The notes under the pieces were generated by a model. That model was not told the origin of the DNA. It made no database searches and was given only the letters and a program-made list of their open reading frames with translations. Position numbers and translations under genes: made by a program. From Sipunculus nudus (Eukaryota; Annelida; Sipuncula; Golfingiida; Sipunculidae): a stretch of 64,000 nucleotides of DNA. The DNA is taken from contig CM049317.1 in NCBI GenBank assembly GCA_026874595.1, positions 27,520,401 to 27,584,400 on the forward strand, given 5' to 3'. Positions 21,799 through 36,289 of this stretch are shown here, piece after piece. How positions within the stretch are numbered: the stretch's first letter is position 1; the number at the start of each line of letters is the position of its first letter.

Positions 21799-24700
21799 AC
21801 TTTGTTGTTTGCTTCAGTACATGATATGCCTATCATAAACAAATAAAAATGTATCCGAGAAGTTCCCCTTAATTTATTATATTCGATATATTAAGCTAAA
21901 TATAAAAGAGCACGCTGAATGACAGATTATGTCACAGATCATAGATTCGTAGTATGCAAAGAAAGTATTTTAGTATAAGGAATAATGATTTAAACCAGAT
22001 ATAATGTTATAAAGATATGTCATCTGAAGGTGAAAATATTATTTGGTAATCTATGTCTATTGTTTTGCAGAATCCACATTCTTCAGTTGGTTGCATTATA
22101 TTAGCATATTAGACAAAATAGGTGGAACGAGATATTAAAGTTTACCCTAATGAAAGAACTGAAGCTAAAAACTGAAGGGCTTTTGTTACATTTATGTGAT
22201 TGTCATTGTTTTTTTTGTCAGTAATTTTCATTATTAAATAATTGCTATCATATTTTTGAAGTTTCGGGATAACACTACCTGCGCAAAAATCCAAGAGCAA
22301 AAACGTTTAAGGGTATCTGGATGATTTTTTTGTATCATGGTCTAACAGCCTTCCCAAGTGACAGGTATGTGTGTGACATCATAACTTAACGCAACAAATT
22401 TAAGCAGTGGTCATTCTATTAACAAGGCAAGTTTTTTTTCAGAATAAAAGAGCAAACACTACCAAATCTGCTGAAAATAAGGCAACAATCCAATGTACTT
22501 TCCTTTCTTGAATATATAATAGGTCAAGTTGCAAAATTGTGCTCCACGCCTCGTTATATTTCTTTGAAATATGTCACCTACTTAATGTTTTCCTGATTTT
22601 ATGGTTACAGGGATATTATGGATTTATAATTGTGTTACAACCATTCCTAATCATATATCGTTAACAGTTAATATTTATCACCGTTGTTTACATTACGACT
22701 TGATTTGGATAAAATGTGCTTTTATTACTTTTGTCTGATTGTACTTTCACTCCTACAAAAATCAAATACGGGGAGACGCGTTTCATTAATCCCGTTCATT
22801 ATTTCAAATTAAAACCCACATTGACATATGCACACTATATAAGAGTCAAATATCCATTATTTGTAGCATCATATATTTACCGTATAGTTTCTTATATTTA
22901 TAACTGGAAGAAAGTCCAGTTAGTACTTTGATAAGAAGTCTATGAAACTTCACCCAATCCATAAGTGAAAACACCTTTAGCCGCATTGTCTTCCAATTGC
23001 TTTATACTTATATATAACAAACACACATATATATATATATATAAAATGTTATATCCTTGTTAGTTTATTATCGACTGGTAGGTAACGAGGTTGATTGCCG
23101 CCTTTTAGATAGACTACTGAATTAATTTTTATCACAAAGGCGTTGTAAGCACAGGGTATTCCTTGCACAGTATTCTGTCGATTTTTCGTAAGTATTATTA
23201 GCATTGTCACCAAGATAACTATTTTTAGCATAAACTATGCAGTACAGAATCCGTTATTCTTAAAATGGTATGTGAACTTTTGAGGCACACTCTATAAAAA
23301 TACTATTATTCAGCATGAGTATTTACAGAATCATATCAACTGAAGCCACACTTGTTATGCTCATTAACGACAAGACATATAAGAGTTAAATCATTTTCCG
23401 AGTTATATAGTCAAATTACTCGGTTGTTGTATGTAGGGAAGTGATGAGTGATAGCCTTTACGTGTCTCGGATTCAAGTTTTTGAATAGGTCATCATTACA
23501 TTCTGTCCTGTTTGAGAGCTGATCGAATGCCATTTGAAATTCCAATGCATTGATCGCTAGGCTTATGGAGTGAACACGCCGTATCGCGTTCGGTGCTCCA
23601 CTGACGAAAAATAAGATCTATTATACTACATCTACCTATTCCACCTTCAGATAAATAACTTGATTATCACATTTTCTCTTTCATATAATTCCTTAAACAT
23701 ATATAAAGCTCTAAGTATGAATATTTAAACACGAAAAACTGAAAACTACGTCAAGGCAGTGGCTTGATCAAATACCTTTCATAATCTATCTGATCTTCTC
23801 AAATTGTGATGGAAAGCTGGTCAGAGGATAAATTTTCTATTACCTTGTATCAAATAATATGTCATAGCGCTTTGTGGACACTTTAGAAAAAAGAAAATAA
23901 CATTACGATTAGTTTTAACTTGTGCGTATTAAGACGTGACCTTGAGTTCAAATGGGTTTAAGAGATTTGGGCAATTCTGTGATATTAAATCATAATTTGG
24001 TTTAAGACCAGGTCATCGGACTGTCCTATTGGAGACTCGGATCGGACCATACTGGAGGACTGTTTAAACTGCGTATAGTTAATCATTTAGTATATGATGA
24101 ATCGTTGTTTCAGTTATAGTACCTGTCTCTGTCCTTACGTTTACCAAAATGATCGAATTTACACAATGAATTGGAAAAAACTAAATTAATACAAAATAAT
24201 ATTTTGCACTTTCTTTCAGTCATTGTATAAGTGCTATAAGAGGAAGCTCCGTGCAAAAGATGCAGTGTCAAATGAATGCCATTTCCCGTATCTGATCAGA
24301 AGAACCTCGGATTTCTCTTACGTTAAATGGGTGTCGTTGACTGAAACGTCATGCTTGCATCTTCATAATTTACAGCGATGTAGTATAAGATACTACATTA
24401 TAAAAGCCCAATTAAGTAATTGAGTTTTCTCTTCATTAACAGACTAGATATTAACATGTTACGGTTAGTAATGATCCATTTGATAACCTTGTAAAAAAGA
24501 GTAAACAAAAAAAGTGTAAAAAAAAATGAAAATTCGTAACTAGGCACCAGGTCAATTATTAACAATATCTTTTTTACAATTGGAACAATAGATATTTGTC
24601 CAATAATTACATGATACACACCATAATCATTATCCTAAGCCCTATTAATTATATTAATATAGATACAGTAAAAGCTAGACCATTCTACAATTCTAAAGAG

Positions 24701-25670
24701 TCAAAAGTTGATGATCAAGTTTAGTTCCTCAAAAAATGGTCTGAGGAACAAAGTTATGAAACAGTTGCGCAAACATTCCTGGTTTGATCATCCACGAACA
24801 GGCTTTGCTCTATACCTTGCACCTGTTTGTTCTGCTGCCTTTAGTGATGTGATGCACCGGTTTACGGCCGACCCTTCGGTAGGCCTGGCTGAGCCATGCT
24901 TACTTTGTAGCTACTGTTTGCACTAAGGTTCAGATCAAAATATAACAAAGCTTGACTTTTATAATTTTACATAATCCCTGGAACAGAGTGTGAGTATTTA
25001 GTTGAAACACGAATTTACAGTAGATATTGTTGAAAGGTAATCTTTTGACCTAGATGTTCTAAGAATGATTCATCAATAACATAAAACTGAAAATCTTTAA
25101 GATTACCGACATATGTTTTGGTTAAGAAAATGCACGTACGTTCACGTCTAAAGAGTACTTTTACTTAAGAAAACCAAAAAGTCATAGCTAGCTTAAAATG
25201 TTATAGAGTCTCTTGAGCTATAATGTCAAAGGTTGCATGTGTATTTGTGTAGAATTGTACAGTTGCATTTGAAGACTCTAGTTTTAATTTGAACGAGGCA
25301 TTAATTTGACATAAGAAGGCGCCACTGATTCATCGTATTACTAATGAACAATATGGCTAGTCATTGCACTAATAATCTAAAACCAATGAACATTTTTTCT
25401 CTGATAAGAGTACGCCTTTCACATGTTAGTGATATAAACATGTTCCCTTAAAATATGCACAGTGGGTGCCCCGCTTATGAACAAATTGGCAGGTCCTTAT
25501 CTGACAGACTGACCTTTGATCGGCAATGACTTGTATACAATAAGAGCTGTAAATTGTACAGAGACACCTCTTAGGGTCACCTCTCTTCTAAGTACACCTC
25601 TCTCCCTAAGACACTTAACACGGTCATTTGAATATTAAATCTCTATTTTATTATCATAAAATTTAAAACG

Positions 25671-26126
25671 ATTATATAAGGTTACATGTTAAATACGGGC
25701 ATTATTTAAATAAGGGATAAAACGTCATAATCTTTTCATCACGCACATTCGAGCTGAGAAGGTAGCTATAAACAAATTTTTCCTTCTGACAACAATTACT
25801 GCATGGGCCAGTCAAGCGGAACGAGCTCAGGTACGTGGAAGAAAGATGTACAGATCAGTTTTGGTGATCATGTAAAACGTACAGGTGTTGATTTATTAAG
25901 ATGTCTTTTTTTACAAATATACATTGATATAAACTGCTCAAGGAATATCCAGTTCCACCAGCTTTGTCAAAATAAATTTAATATCCAAAGATTGGACAAG
26001 TTCCCATTCAGAAGGTGTCAAATTTTATCCCAGGTGTTACTATACGCCAATCCAGGTGGCGAGGTATTATATTTTACCCTTCAATTTCCCCCTGACATTT
26101 CAAGGAAAAATCAAGAACTTATTTGA
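25671..26126 (+). other. TATA/ATG module, copy 2 (107-codon open frame)
   Basis: TATATAA near 25674 and an ATG at 25803 open a 107-codon frame containing GTWKKDVQISFGD. CAG|GTACGT is a possible donor near its start. Paralogous to 15884 onward and 27848 onward. The last of these has a TAG as codon 3, so a long protein is not conserved across copies. Confidence 0.25.
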
Positions 26127-26179
26127 ATAGAATAAGTGGAGTATTTAGTAACGTATATTGACGATTAGGTCTCTTAATT

Positions 26180-26560
26180 GTTGGTGGTCCATCGCATGTA
26201 CTGTAACATATGATATCAGACGTAATGGTCCCCCGATGTCCACGATGGGCTTACTGGTCAGATATACCTGTTCCTTCTGTCCGTGTGTTGTCGGTGGTCA
26301 AACGTGCCGGTCGTCTTATGCGATATACGCTTTGAGGTCAGATGAACCAGACGGTCTTTTCACTAAACTTTTGGTCGTCAGACTTACACATCCGTCCTTT
26401 TTACTGTGACAATCACATTTAGCGGTCGGTCGTGTGTCCATTGTGGTCTATGGGGTCAGACCGTTATCTTGGTGGTCACGCCTACTGTTCCGTTTTATAT
26501 ATTAATATTGCATGTCAGACTTTCTTTTCGTTTTACGCACTGTGGTCTTGGTTGTCATAC
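26180..26560 (+). repeat. Degenerate minisatellite, about 40-bp unit, copy 2
   Basis: Same unit type as 16240-16700, with recurring TGTGGTCT..GTCAGAC..ACC..GTCCGT. It lies at the matching place in the duplicon. Confidence 0.6.
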
Positions 26561-28229
26561 ATATCGGTTTACATATCTTATTTAAAATTTTAGAATTTAA
26601 GGCAAATTTATCTGTTTACACTGCGAACTTTTATTCTTGTTTAGATATATGTATATGTTGGGCAGCAGCACTAAAACAGATTAAAAAATATGTGCGGAAT
26701 ATCATCAAAAAAGGTAAATATAATGGCGGCAGACTCAATACCATCTTTACTGGGTATTTAATGTGAATGACATGTGACATATCTCTCTTACTGGCCAAAT
26801 ATTTACTCCGCGTATTAATGAAACAGCATGCGTTTGACTACGAAATTATTTAATGTAAACATAATCTCAATTTTGTCTTTAGAGCCTGGTAGTAACTTGT
26901 GGTTTTAAGGAGCGTTAATGCTGCAACCAGTGTACAATATACACACATATATAATACTCATACACAATATACCCACTGTTCAAATACACGCGACAAGGTG
27001 ATCAACCGACGAAACGTTAATTCGAGTAAATATTATATAAATAAAGTTAAACTTAGTATTTTTCCTTGAATGTACTTTTTAATCAGTAGTAAAACTATGT
27101 AACCTGTCTGCAATACGGTTTGATCTGATAACAATAAAACCTTCACTTAAGGGATGTTTTATGCATCAAGGACATTTTCTAGCATATACTTAATCAAACT
27201 ATGAACGATAAGTTTCTTTTGACACACAACCTAATAATTTAGTGTTGCATATGTATTCAAACACAACATTGAAAATCAGATCTGCGGAATACTTATCATG
27301 GCTTCTCTAATTTATGCATCCAACCCATACAACAATCTTTGAAATCCACTTTTACTTCGTGACACAAAAAGGTGCCACTGATTCATCTTATTACTAATGA
27401 ACAATATTTCTAGTCATTGCAATTATAACCTATAGCCAATGAACATTATTTTCTGATAAGAGTACGCCTGTAACACGTTAGTTGAAACCAGATATATACG
27501 TGTTCCCTTAGCATATACACAGCAGGTGCCCTGCTTATGAACACATTGGCAGGTCTTTATCTGACGCACTGATCTTTGATCGCCAAGGACTTGTTTACAA
27601 TAGGTGACATCTTAGGGTCACCTCTCTCCCTCGGACACCTCTATCCTTAGGGTACTTAACACGGTTATTTGAATATTATTCTCTATTATCACACAAGGGA
27701 TTTAAAATCATAAAATTACCGCTACATGTTTAATACGGGCACTGTTTAGAGAAGTGATAAACGTCATGATCCTTTCATCTCGCTTTTTCGAGCTGATTAG
27801 GCAGCTATAAAGATATTAAAATTTATCCTTCTGACAAAAGTTATTGCATGGTCTAGTCAAGAGAAACGAGTTTTGGTACATGGTCGAAAGATGTACAGAT
27901 CAGTGTTGATGATCCTGTAAAAAGTATAGGTGTTGATTTAATAAGATGTATTTTATAAATATACATTGATATAAATTGTTCAAGAAATCTCCGGGATACA
28001 CCAGTTTTGTAAAAATAAGTTTAATATTCAAAGATAGAACAGGTTCCCGTTCATAAGGAACCAACTTTTATCCCTGTTGTTATTATATGCCCATCTAGGT
28101 TGCGAGGTAGATTATTTTTACACTTCAATTTCCCCATGACATTTCAAGCAAAAAATTACGAACTGATTTAAATGCAATTAGTGGGAGTGATTTGTAACTT
28201 AAATTGAGGATTGCGTCTCTTAATTGTTG

Positions 28230-28720
28230 GTTGTCCTTCGCTTACACTGTTATATTTAATATTAGACGTAATGGTCCGCGATGTGCACTATGGTCTTGGT
28301 GGTCAGATATACCTGTTCCTCCTGTGCCGTGTGTACTCGGTGGTCAAACGTGTCGTTTGTCCTTTGGGATATACGATTCTTAACACTTACGTTTTTGTCG
28401 TCATAAGTACCTATCCGTTCTATTTACTGTAACAAAGTTCGTCTCATGTACAGGTTAGTCGAGTGCACTGTGGTCTTGGTTGTCAGATGTACCTGAACGT
28501 ACTGCGCCCTGTGTTGCCGATAGTCAGACGTACTCGCCCGTCATGTACAGTGTGCTCTTGAATGTCAGACCTACCGGTGCTTCGTTTCCACTGTGGTCTT
28601 GTTTGTCAGATCGTATACTTGATGGTCACGCCTACAAGTCCGTCTAATATATTAATATAGTATGTCAGACTTTCTGTTACCTCGTTTGCACTGGGGTCTT
28701 GGTTGTCAGAATTATCGGTC
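28230..28720 (+). repeat. Degenerate minisatellite, about 40-bp unit, copy 3
   Basis: Same repeat type. Its right part (from 28484) is included in the 628-bp tandem duplication, so it reappears at 29112-29340. Confidence 0.6.
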
Positions 28721-29738
28721 TACATATCATATTAAATAATTTAACATTTACGGCAAAAAGTTGTTTCAATCTGTTAACACGGCAAATTTTGATTATTGCC
28801 CAGATATGTGTATATGTTGTGCAAGATAAACTAAAGTACTTTAGAAAATATTCCCGAAATATGATCGAATATAATAACGATATACTAAATACCATATTTA
28901 CTGAGTGTATAATACGAATAAAATGTGACATCCTTCCTACAACCCATTTTTTTTTCGTGTATTCATAAAACAGACTGCGTTTGACTGCAATTATTTAATG
29001 TAAACATAATCTCCATTTTGTAATTAGCATCTTTTAGGATTTTGTGGTTATAAGAAACGTTCTAAATGCAACCTGTTAACAATATATACACACCTATAAT
29101 ACCCAATATACCAGATGTACCTGAACGTACTGCGCCCTGTGTTGCCGATAGTCAGACGTACTCGCCCGTCATGTACAGTGTGCTCTTAAACGTCAGACCT
29201 ACCGGTGCTTCGTTTCCACTGTGGTCTTGTTTGTCAGATCGTATACTTGATGGTCATGCCTACAAGTCCGTCTAATATATTAATAAAGTATGTCAGACTT
29301 TCTGTTACCTCGTTTGCACTGGGGTCTTGTTGTCAGAATTATCGGTCTACATATCATATTAAATAATTTAACATTTACGGCAAAAAGTTGTTTCAATCTG
29401 TTAACACGGCAAATTTTGATTATTGCCCAGATATGTGTATATGTTGTGCAAGATAAACTAAAGTACTTTAGAAAATATTCCCGAAATATGATCGAATATA
29501 ATAACGATATACTAAATACCATATTTACTGAGTGTATAATACGAATAAAATGTGACATCCTTCCTACAACCCATTTTTTTTTCGTGTATTCATAAAACAG
29601 ACTGCGTTTGACTGCAATTATTTAATGTAAACATAATCTCCATTTTGTAATTAGCATCTTTTAGGATTTTGTGGTTATAAGAAACGTTCTAAATGCAACC
29701 TGTTAACAATATATACACACCTATAATACCCAATATAC
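28484..29738. repeat. Near-identical 628-bp tandem duplication
   Basis: 28484-29111 is repeated at 29112-29738. The offset is 628 bp at the left and 627 after a single missing G (GTCTTGGTTGT against GTCTTGTTGT). Only a handful of substitutions are visible. It is much younger than the surrounding duplicons. Two almost identical open frames (28699-28968 and 29290-29595) arise from it and have no recognisable domain. Confidence 0.9.
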
Positions 29739-30992
29739 CAATTTTACAAAGACACAAGATATGTTCATCAATGAATGTTAGATTAATTCGTGCAACTATT
29801 ATTTAAATTAAGTTATACTGAGTAATTTTCCTTGAAGATACTTATTATCAACATTAAAACCATGTAGAATGAGGCAGAAGGTTGGCAATTAAAGGATGTT
29901 GCACGCATCCACAAAATTTTCTATCATATACCGAATCTAGCTATGAATGTTTGGTTTCTTTCAACACAGAACATAATAAGTCAGTGTTGCATGTGTATTA
30001 AAACAGAAAATTGAAAATATAATAGGCTCAATAAGGTATCGCTTTAAAGCTGTAAAAAATAAATGAAAGCAATGGCTATTTGCAGAAACAACGTGTCTAC
30101 ATTTTTCTATAATAGATGGCATACGATCGGGCAATTCATTTTAATTAAAGAATACAGACGTAAACTATTATAAAAGTTACGTAATTGTGATTTTTGTCAT
30201 GAAAGTCCGGGGTTCTTGTTCCTTTTCTGGGGCAAAGCCACATATTCAGACTTGGGACATCAAACACTTAATCAAAAACATGGGGCTGTTTCAATCACGA
30301 CGCAGTTTTAAAATATATACATGTTTTTTTTATTCACCTCAAAATAAACCTTGCTTTCAAGTAGATGAAGTAGGTAAATGGAATAATCAGAATTATAATT
30401 ATCCGTGTCTGTGTTCTGTCTTTCGCAAATGTCCCCTTATGTATAATTTGACTATGATATACTGAAGCTTTTAACCTATTTCAAAATTATACTGTAATGT
30501 TGCTGCTGTCTATATTGCATATAGAAATACGTCACAGTTGTGATCAATACTGAATATATAGTATTTACACAACTGCGTAGTAGTCAAGCAAATCAAAACA
30601 GTGAAAACGCCATTTTATCTTTTTGTTATTTTATTGAACAACACTTACGATTTAAAGTCTGAGTAATTTGTCCTCTCCGGTTTCTCAGGTATATATTGTA
30701 TGTCAATAAAATCAGTAATTAAAAAACGAACAACATATCACAACCTATCTACTTGACTTAAAACGCCAGTCGTTCAACTTTCACGGTACACGTAGGGAAG
30801 GCTTTTTTTAAATGTGGCGATTGGGTGCACCCTTGTAAATTAATTTCAAGAATATGCACGTAGAAACCGGTCACCGCAACATTCAGAAACGAAGATGAAT
30901 AATCCGAATCCAAATGCGAAGAATAGAATCTGTGTTAATTTTGATTATATTAAAGTGAATAAACTCCGGACTTTATCCCGTTGGGTAAATCC

Positions 30993-30993
<1 letters not shown>

Positions 30994-31040
<47 letters not shown>

Positions 31041-31046
31041 TATATT
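30994..31046. repeat. (TA)n microsatellite
   Basis: A TA run of about 50 bp ending in an AAATATAT variation. Confidence 0.95.
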
Positions 31047-32381
31047 TATGTGCATGTGCTTGTACACTCACGTTGACTGTGCACAAGATAAGTGCAGGAG
31101 AATGCTGTTACGATTAAACAGACACACCGTTAATATGCGAACTTGTGTGTAGACATTCTGTTTCTAATACACGTTGCGTATATCTGGAAGTTTGAATTAT
31201 AATTATTTTCACACGGAAAAGAAATTCATCAAATATCAGTCAATTCATCTTACTTTCGCTTGCACTGAACGAACTCATTATTTTATTTCAAATATATTTA
31301 TCTGATGTGTCTAAATTTTCAAAAATATTGACCTATTTCAGTAATTAGCTAAAAGAGTTAAACTTCTAGCATCAAACTGAAATTAAGGCTTCCTTAAATA
31401 ATATGAAATAGGAGAAATAAAAATATAGTACTCACTTGTTTTGCAAAATAATCCAGAAATTTGATGGAATTGATGTTTTGCGTTCCTAAGCTATTGAAAC
31501 CACAGTGTTTGTTTTCACACTTCACTCTTCAGACAAGGGTAACATAATTTATTTACATCATAAAATCGGTTGTAATTACAGTGTTTGTATTCTATAAAAA
31601 ATATCACCCTTATTTGGCTGATTCATTACATATATTTTGTAACTGACAAATATATGTCGAAAAGCCTAGGTAATCGATTTCTGAACCCTGGTAAAAAAAT
31701 AGAAAACGTATGTAATCAATGAAATTATGTTAAGAGTTAGGAATGTTACTAAATATGTGTCGGCATAAATATGATACGGCATATCTCTAACAAAGACAAA
31801 ATCTCAAAGTAATCTGGGTATAATATGTGTTGTGTAGTCAGATACATCGCTACAATATATAAAAACCGCATTTCTAATTCTTTGCATAGACTAGTAAGAT
31901 AACTAATATGTAACTTCACAATCTCTCTATCAAAAGAAATGTTAAATCCCTAATAGCTGCACAATCTTTATACACATATTATGTGAAGCGGGGACATTCC
32001 AATGACAATGAGATTTTTTTTTGGTGATGAACAACAATTATTTTAAGTTAAACAATCGATATCAATATTTTGTAATTAATGTAATTACTTAAATAGAAAG
32101 CGATGAATTCAGTACATGAAATCAATAAAAGATTTAAGATTGATGGATCATTTGCTAAAACGAAGACATTAATCATTAATATGTCTAATTAAAAGGATGA
32201 ATTCGGACACAATTACATCGCTATATGTGCACGTAACGTTTCCTCATATACATCTATAAATGTAAATAAGGTAACACTATCCACACTGACAAGCAAAGAA
32301 GTGCTCTGTGCAGGAGCTATAGTTATAAAATCGTTATTTGTCGGCTAACACATTATATAATATAACTAAATATTTTGTACA

Positions 32382-32384
32382 TGA

Positions 32385-32432
<48 letters not shown>

Positions 32433-32455
32433 CATAATAATATTATTATTTTATT
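32382..32455. repeat. (ATT)n microsatellite
   Basis: ATT/TAT triplet repeat with a short ATAATA inversion at its right end. Related triplet tracts follow at 32716-32815. Confidence 0.95.
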
Positions 32456-32539
32456 AATCGTTATGAAATGACACACACCCTGAGTTAATCATTATACATA
32501 CGGCTGTAGTCCTCAGAGAAGAGTGTTACCTTACCTAAA

Positions 32540-32660
32540 TGTTGCTGGTAATAGGTGAATCGGGGCCCAAAATGTGTGAATCTCACCGGACCGTTTCTGG
32601 TCGGGGCTCGAAACCTGTTCTATATCCTTAGCCGGAGTTCGCCCTTTATGCTGCAAAAGG
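32540..32660 (-). mobile_element. Possible tRNA-derived SINE fragment
   Basis: On the minus strand GGTTTCGAGCCCCGACC resembles a Pol III B box with its surroundings. A matching A box is not clear. It is distinct from the main SINE family in this window. Confidence 0.3.
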
Positions 32661-34714
32661 CAAGCCAATTAAGATTATCATTCATGTAATCAAATTATCT
32701 TGTGATAATGCATGTGATAATAATAATAATAATAATTATAATGATAATGTTATAATTTAGTACTACTACTACTTCTACCACTACTACTAAAACTACTACT
32801 ACTAATAGAGTATTGATAATAATGACATAGATAAAAAAAAAGTAAAAAAATCGAAATAATGATTACAATAAAGTAAAGATGAATATAATAGCAAGGAGCT
32901 CCGAGCAACTGTGTTGCAAAAATATATAGTATGACAAAAAGTATAACACCTCATCCAAGCCGAAAATTATTTTATGGACATTCTCATTAAGCTGTCAGCA
33001 GTAGGCAAATTGTTAATCTGAATCAACCTGCCTTCTCCGTTTTGGCACGTTTCAAGCTACTTATATGATAGGATCATACAAAAAGCAACTGTTATGTAAA
33101 GGCACCCCGGCTTTACTAAATGTTTGTCCTACTACGATTCGGTTATAAAGTTTACGTGTCCGACATGAAAAATATGTTAATGACTTGATATATATTCCTC
33201 TAAAGTGCCGTTTATTTTGCAGAAAGAGACACTGGCCGAAGGTTTTTATACACCCCTATCTGGTTCAATTCACACCGTCTTCATATATTTATAGATGACT
33301 GTATTTCTATATTTGGAAGCTGTTGCAGATTTATACACAGTAGTCATAGAATCGTGTTATTTTCCCGCGACCTGCATGTATAACAAAGATTTACATTTAC
33401 TCCTTATACAAATCAATATAGAGCCAGATCGAGTTTGCGAAAATTAAGCAAACCCGGGTTTTTGTGTTATTCATGGTCAGTGGGTCATTGACATTTCGAT
33501 CCATATAGACGTACTGTTGCAGGTAATAGAGGATTTTGCATAAGTGATGGCTTACATTTACATTCATTGGTCTTCCATGATGGACATGACTTTAATTTTA
33601 CCCCCAAAATAACTTCACACTGTCTTCGAAAAAGCTAGCCAGTTTGTCTAAACAGTTTTACATTGCATATCATATCATATCATACCAGATCCAACATAGA
33701 ATATTTTGACAGTATGCCGTGTGTTTGTGTATCTATATAGCATAAATTTAATTCAATTTGATGAATTTGAGGAAATTTTATTACTGCCTAAGATCCAAAT
33801 CTACAAAGTTGCATCTGGCAGCAGGACGCGTTTTTTTTCTACATCTGGAAAATGACGGGATATTTCCAATAGCGCGGACTCCAAGCGGGAATATTGATAA
33901 TTAAGGAAATGATGCACATTGTGTTTGTAAAAGTCGCCGACAACTATAAGTCATTATTTTTACAGCTGAAGTTTATTAATTAACGGTTCAGTTTTTCAAA
34001 ATAACTGGTTTAAAGTAAAAACTTATCAATTGGTCAATTTTTTTATTGAGATTCATCCCGATTGTATATTAAATCAATTATTTACTGTTAGTATTTTACC
34101 GTTTTTATGTATAGAGGTACATTAAGTTAATGTTTTAAAGCGTTATTGAGTTATCCTAGCGCGATTGGTCTGATTGGTGTTCTCATCATACCAGCACACA
34201 CTACCTTCTGGTTACTCTTTTCTTAATACTTATTACAGATTTCGTAATAAACTTAACCATACAAAACATAAGCATAAATTTTAGCTTGTACTCATATCAT
34301 GTCAGACATGTGATATCCGTATTAGCTTTATTCATATAAATAATATACTTTTAACTAGGCTATGTAATTATTTACCATACATAGTGAAATAAGTATTTTG
34401 TTCTCTTATCAAAGTGTTGGCATGTTTCATGGAATCAATCACATTTATATAAAAAAAGTTTATATAATTCACCCTCATGGATATGTTACTTTGATATGAA
34501 AGAAATCACAAACGATAGCAATATATCTTTTTAACTCGTGGTAGTAAACCTGAACCGTCGTCACGCAACTCCTGTTTGGCAACATCTTTGAAACACCTGT
34601 TCCAAGTCTTAAACTGGGATTTTAATTCGCTCATGATCTTGTTATGTTCTTTTTGAATACAATTTATTCGTTTTAGGATCTTGTAATTGATCTCATAGTG
34701 AATGTATTATCTGA

Positions 34715-35110
34715 TTTTTTAAAGATTTATTTGTGGAGGTAACCGCCTCTATTTTATTTAATGCTTGCTTAACTCAGTATTATATATATCTGCAGCATTC
34801 AATACCGCTTTCGGACTACGTGACAGGGGATTACCCTCGATAATTCTGGAGTCAACAAGGCTCTGTGTATCACTCCTGCGGGTCCTGGGTATGTGTCATC
34901 CCCATAACTGATACAAACCCTGAGGAACTCCCGAAAGGCGAACTCGTTTTTGAGTAAAACGCCTGTTTGGGCACAGTCTCCTCATTAAGCCTGCAGAGCG
35001 CTCACCCTGGGTGGGGGCCGACCGTGAAATATATCACTGCTTCGGCTGAGATTCGAACTCACAATCTCTCGGCTTTGAGCCCTGTGCTCTACCCCTGAGC
35101 CAAAGAAGCC
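34715..35110 (-). mobile_element. tRNA-derived SINE, second minus-strand copy
   Basis: Close relative of 14157-14522 over its whole length. The head (TTTGGCTCAGGGGTAGAGCA) and B box (GAGTTCGAATCTC) are better preserved than in the other copies. Body with GGGTGAGCGCTCTGCAGGC and a far end rich in T/A. No clear target duplication was resolved. Confidence 0.8.
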
Positions 35111-36289
35111 AGTATTTTTATTCGAATTTTAGTCTGTTTAGCGCAACATGGTATTATAATGTTGTACAGTGTTTTATTGTGGCGTTTTATAAATTAAATC
35201 AACTGGACTGTAATTTGGGAACCGTGCCAATAGTGTCTTAAGCTAGATATTTGCAATAATGTTCCCATAATCCCGAAAAAGTTGCAATTATTTCTCTCAG
35301 GGGCTACAGCAGAAATTATGGACACAGCCCATATTCTCCATGTAAAAGCAATCCCACATTAAATCGTGGAGACTTGTTCCGACACGACACAAGAGTTTGC
35401 TTGTGTATACAATTCAATGAATTGCGCAGCTTATCTACTTTTTAATACCTGCCCCCAGATGGCATTATATGCCATTATTTAGGAGTCTTGACAGTTGAGT
35501 TTTCTCCGCTGGCGATGGGGGTCGATGCCCTATCATCGTTGGGAGACTGGGTTTAGTGACCCTTCCAATGTGCACCCGTTTCCTCTATCCCTACAGACAA
35601 GCCTCCTCCTACTCTCTCCACGCCCTCTCTCTCTCTCTCGCGCGCTCACACACACACTGTTGTGTGTGGTATTGTCTACTAAAACACCTTGTTTATGATG
35701 ACACAGACCGGTACAAGAAAACCGTATTTTCTCTTAAATGTAAGTTTCCAGTTCTCAAGCAAGCCTTGTGGTAAGCAAACATTTAACGATCAGCGTGAGT
35801 CACGTTGTTTACAGGAGTAAAATGAAGTTATCAATAAATGATCGGACCAGCAGTATAAAGTAAGCAATGGACTTTACACTTAAATCAGGCAGTCGCAAGT
35901 GCACCACTACCGCTTAGGAATACGTCCTTATATAAACGTCATAACTGTGTCTTAAAGGTAAATTCAAATAAAACATTACGAATATCAAACTGGTAAATGA
36001 CAGTATTTCCAAATATACTGAGTAATAGTATTCAGTATAAAAACTTTTATTTGATAATACTGTTTTTTTAGTTGGCCTGTTGTTATGAAATGGTAATGTA
36101 GAAGACTCACGTCAGGAGGCTCATTACTGTCGCCATGCTAACCTTTGTTGAATTAAGTTATACCACTGATATTTAAGCTCGCTACAATGCATAGGACCAG
36201 TACAATAGTATAACAATTTTATAGTATTTGCCAAGTTGATAATGATAAACATCGTAAAGAGCATAGGGTCTATATAAAATCACCCTCCA

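Larger units (their letters stand above)
21900..30480. repeat. Flank duplicon copy 2, internally re-duplicated; receptor missing
   Basis: Collinear with 11.3-18.2 kb, without the 14157 SINE. It contains the 25.3-27.3 kb block and a second version of it at 27.3-30.5 kb. By analogy with the other units a receptor exon set would be expected to the right of 30.5 kb; none is visible, so this unit has lost its receptor or never included it. No supported gene lies inside. Confidence 0.6.
30500..36280. other. Non-coding region with simple repeats and SINEs
   Basis: No gene is supported. It contains (TA)n at 30994-31046, (ATT)n at 32382-32455, ATA/TAC-type triplet repeats at 32716-32815, a SINE-like tRNA head near 32560-32660, and a SINE at 34715-35110. 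A CT-rich, then CA-rich tract at about 35600-35670 creates an open frame of low complexity that I do not call. Confidence 0.5.

Noticed and set aside
28699-29595. Two almost identical 89-101 codon open frames
   Set aside because: They arise from the 628-bp tandem duplication and minisatellite. The paralogous DNA at 16.6 and 26.5 kb does not keep the frame.
30187-30465. 92-codon plus-strand open frame
   Set aside because: The paralogous DNA at 17.5-17.8 kb has frameshifts and stops across the same stretch, so it is not conserved as coding.
35495-35774. Pro/Ser/Leu-rich open frames
   Set aside because: They are produced by a CT-rich and CA-rich low-complexity tract.
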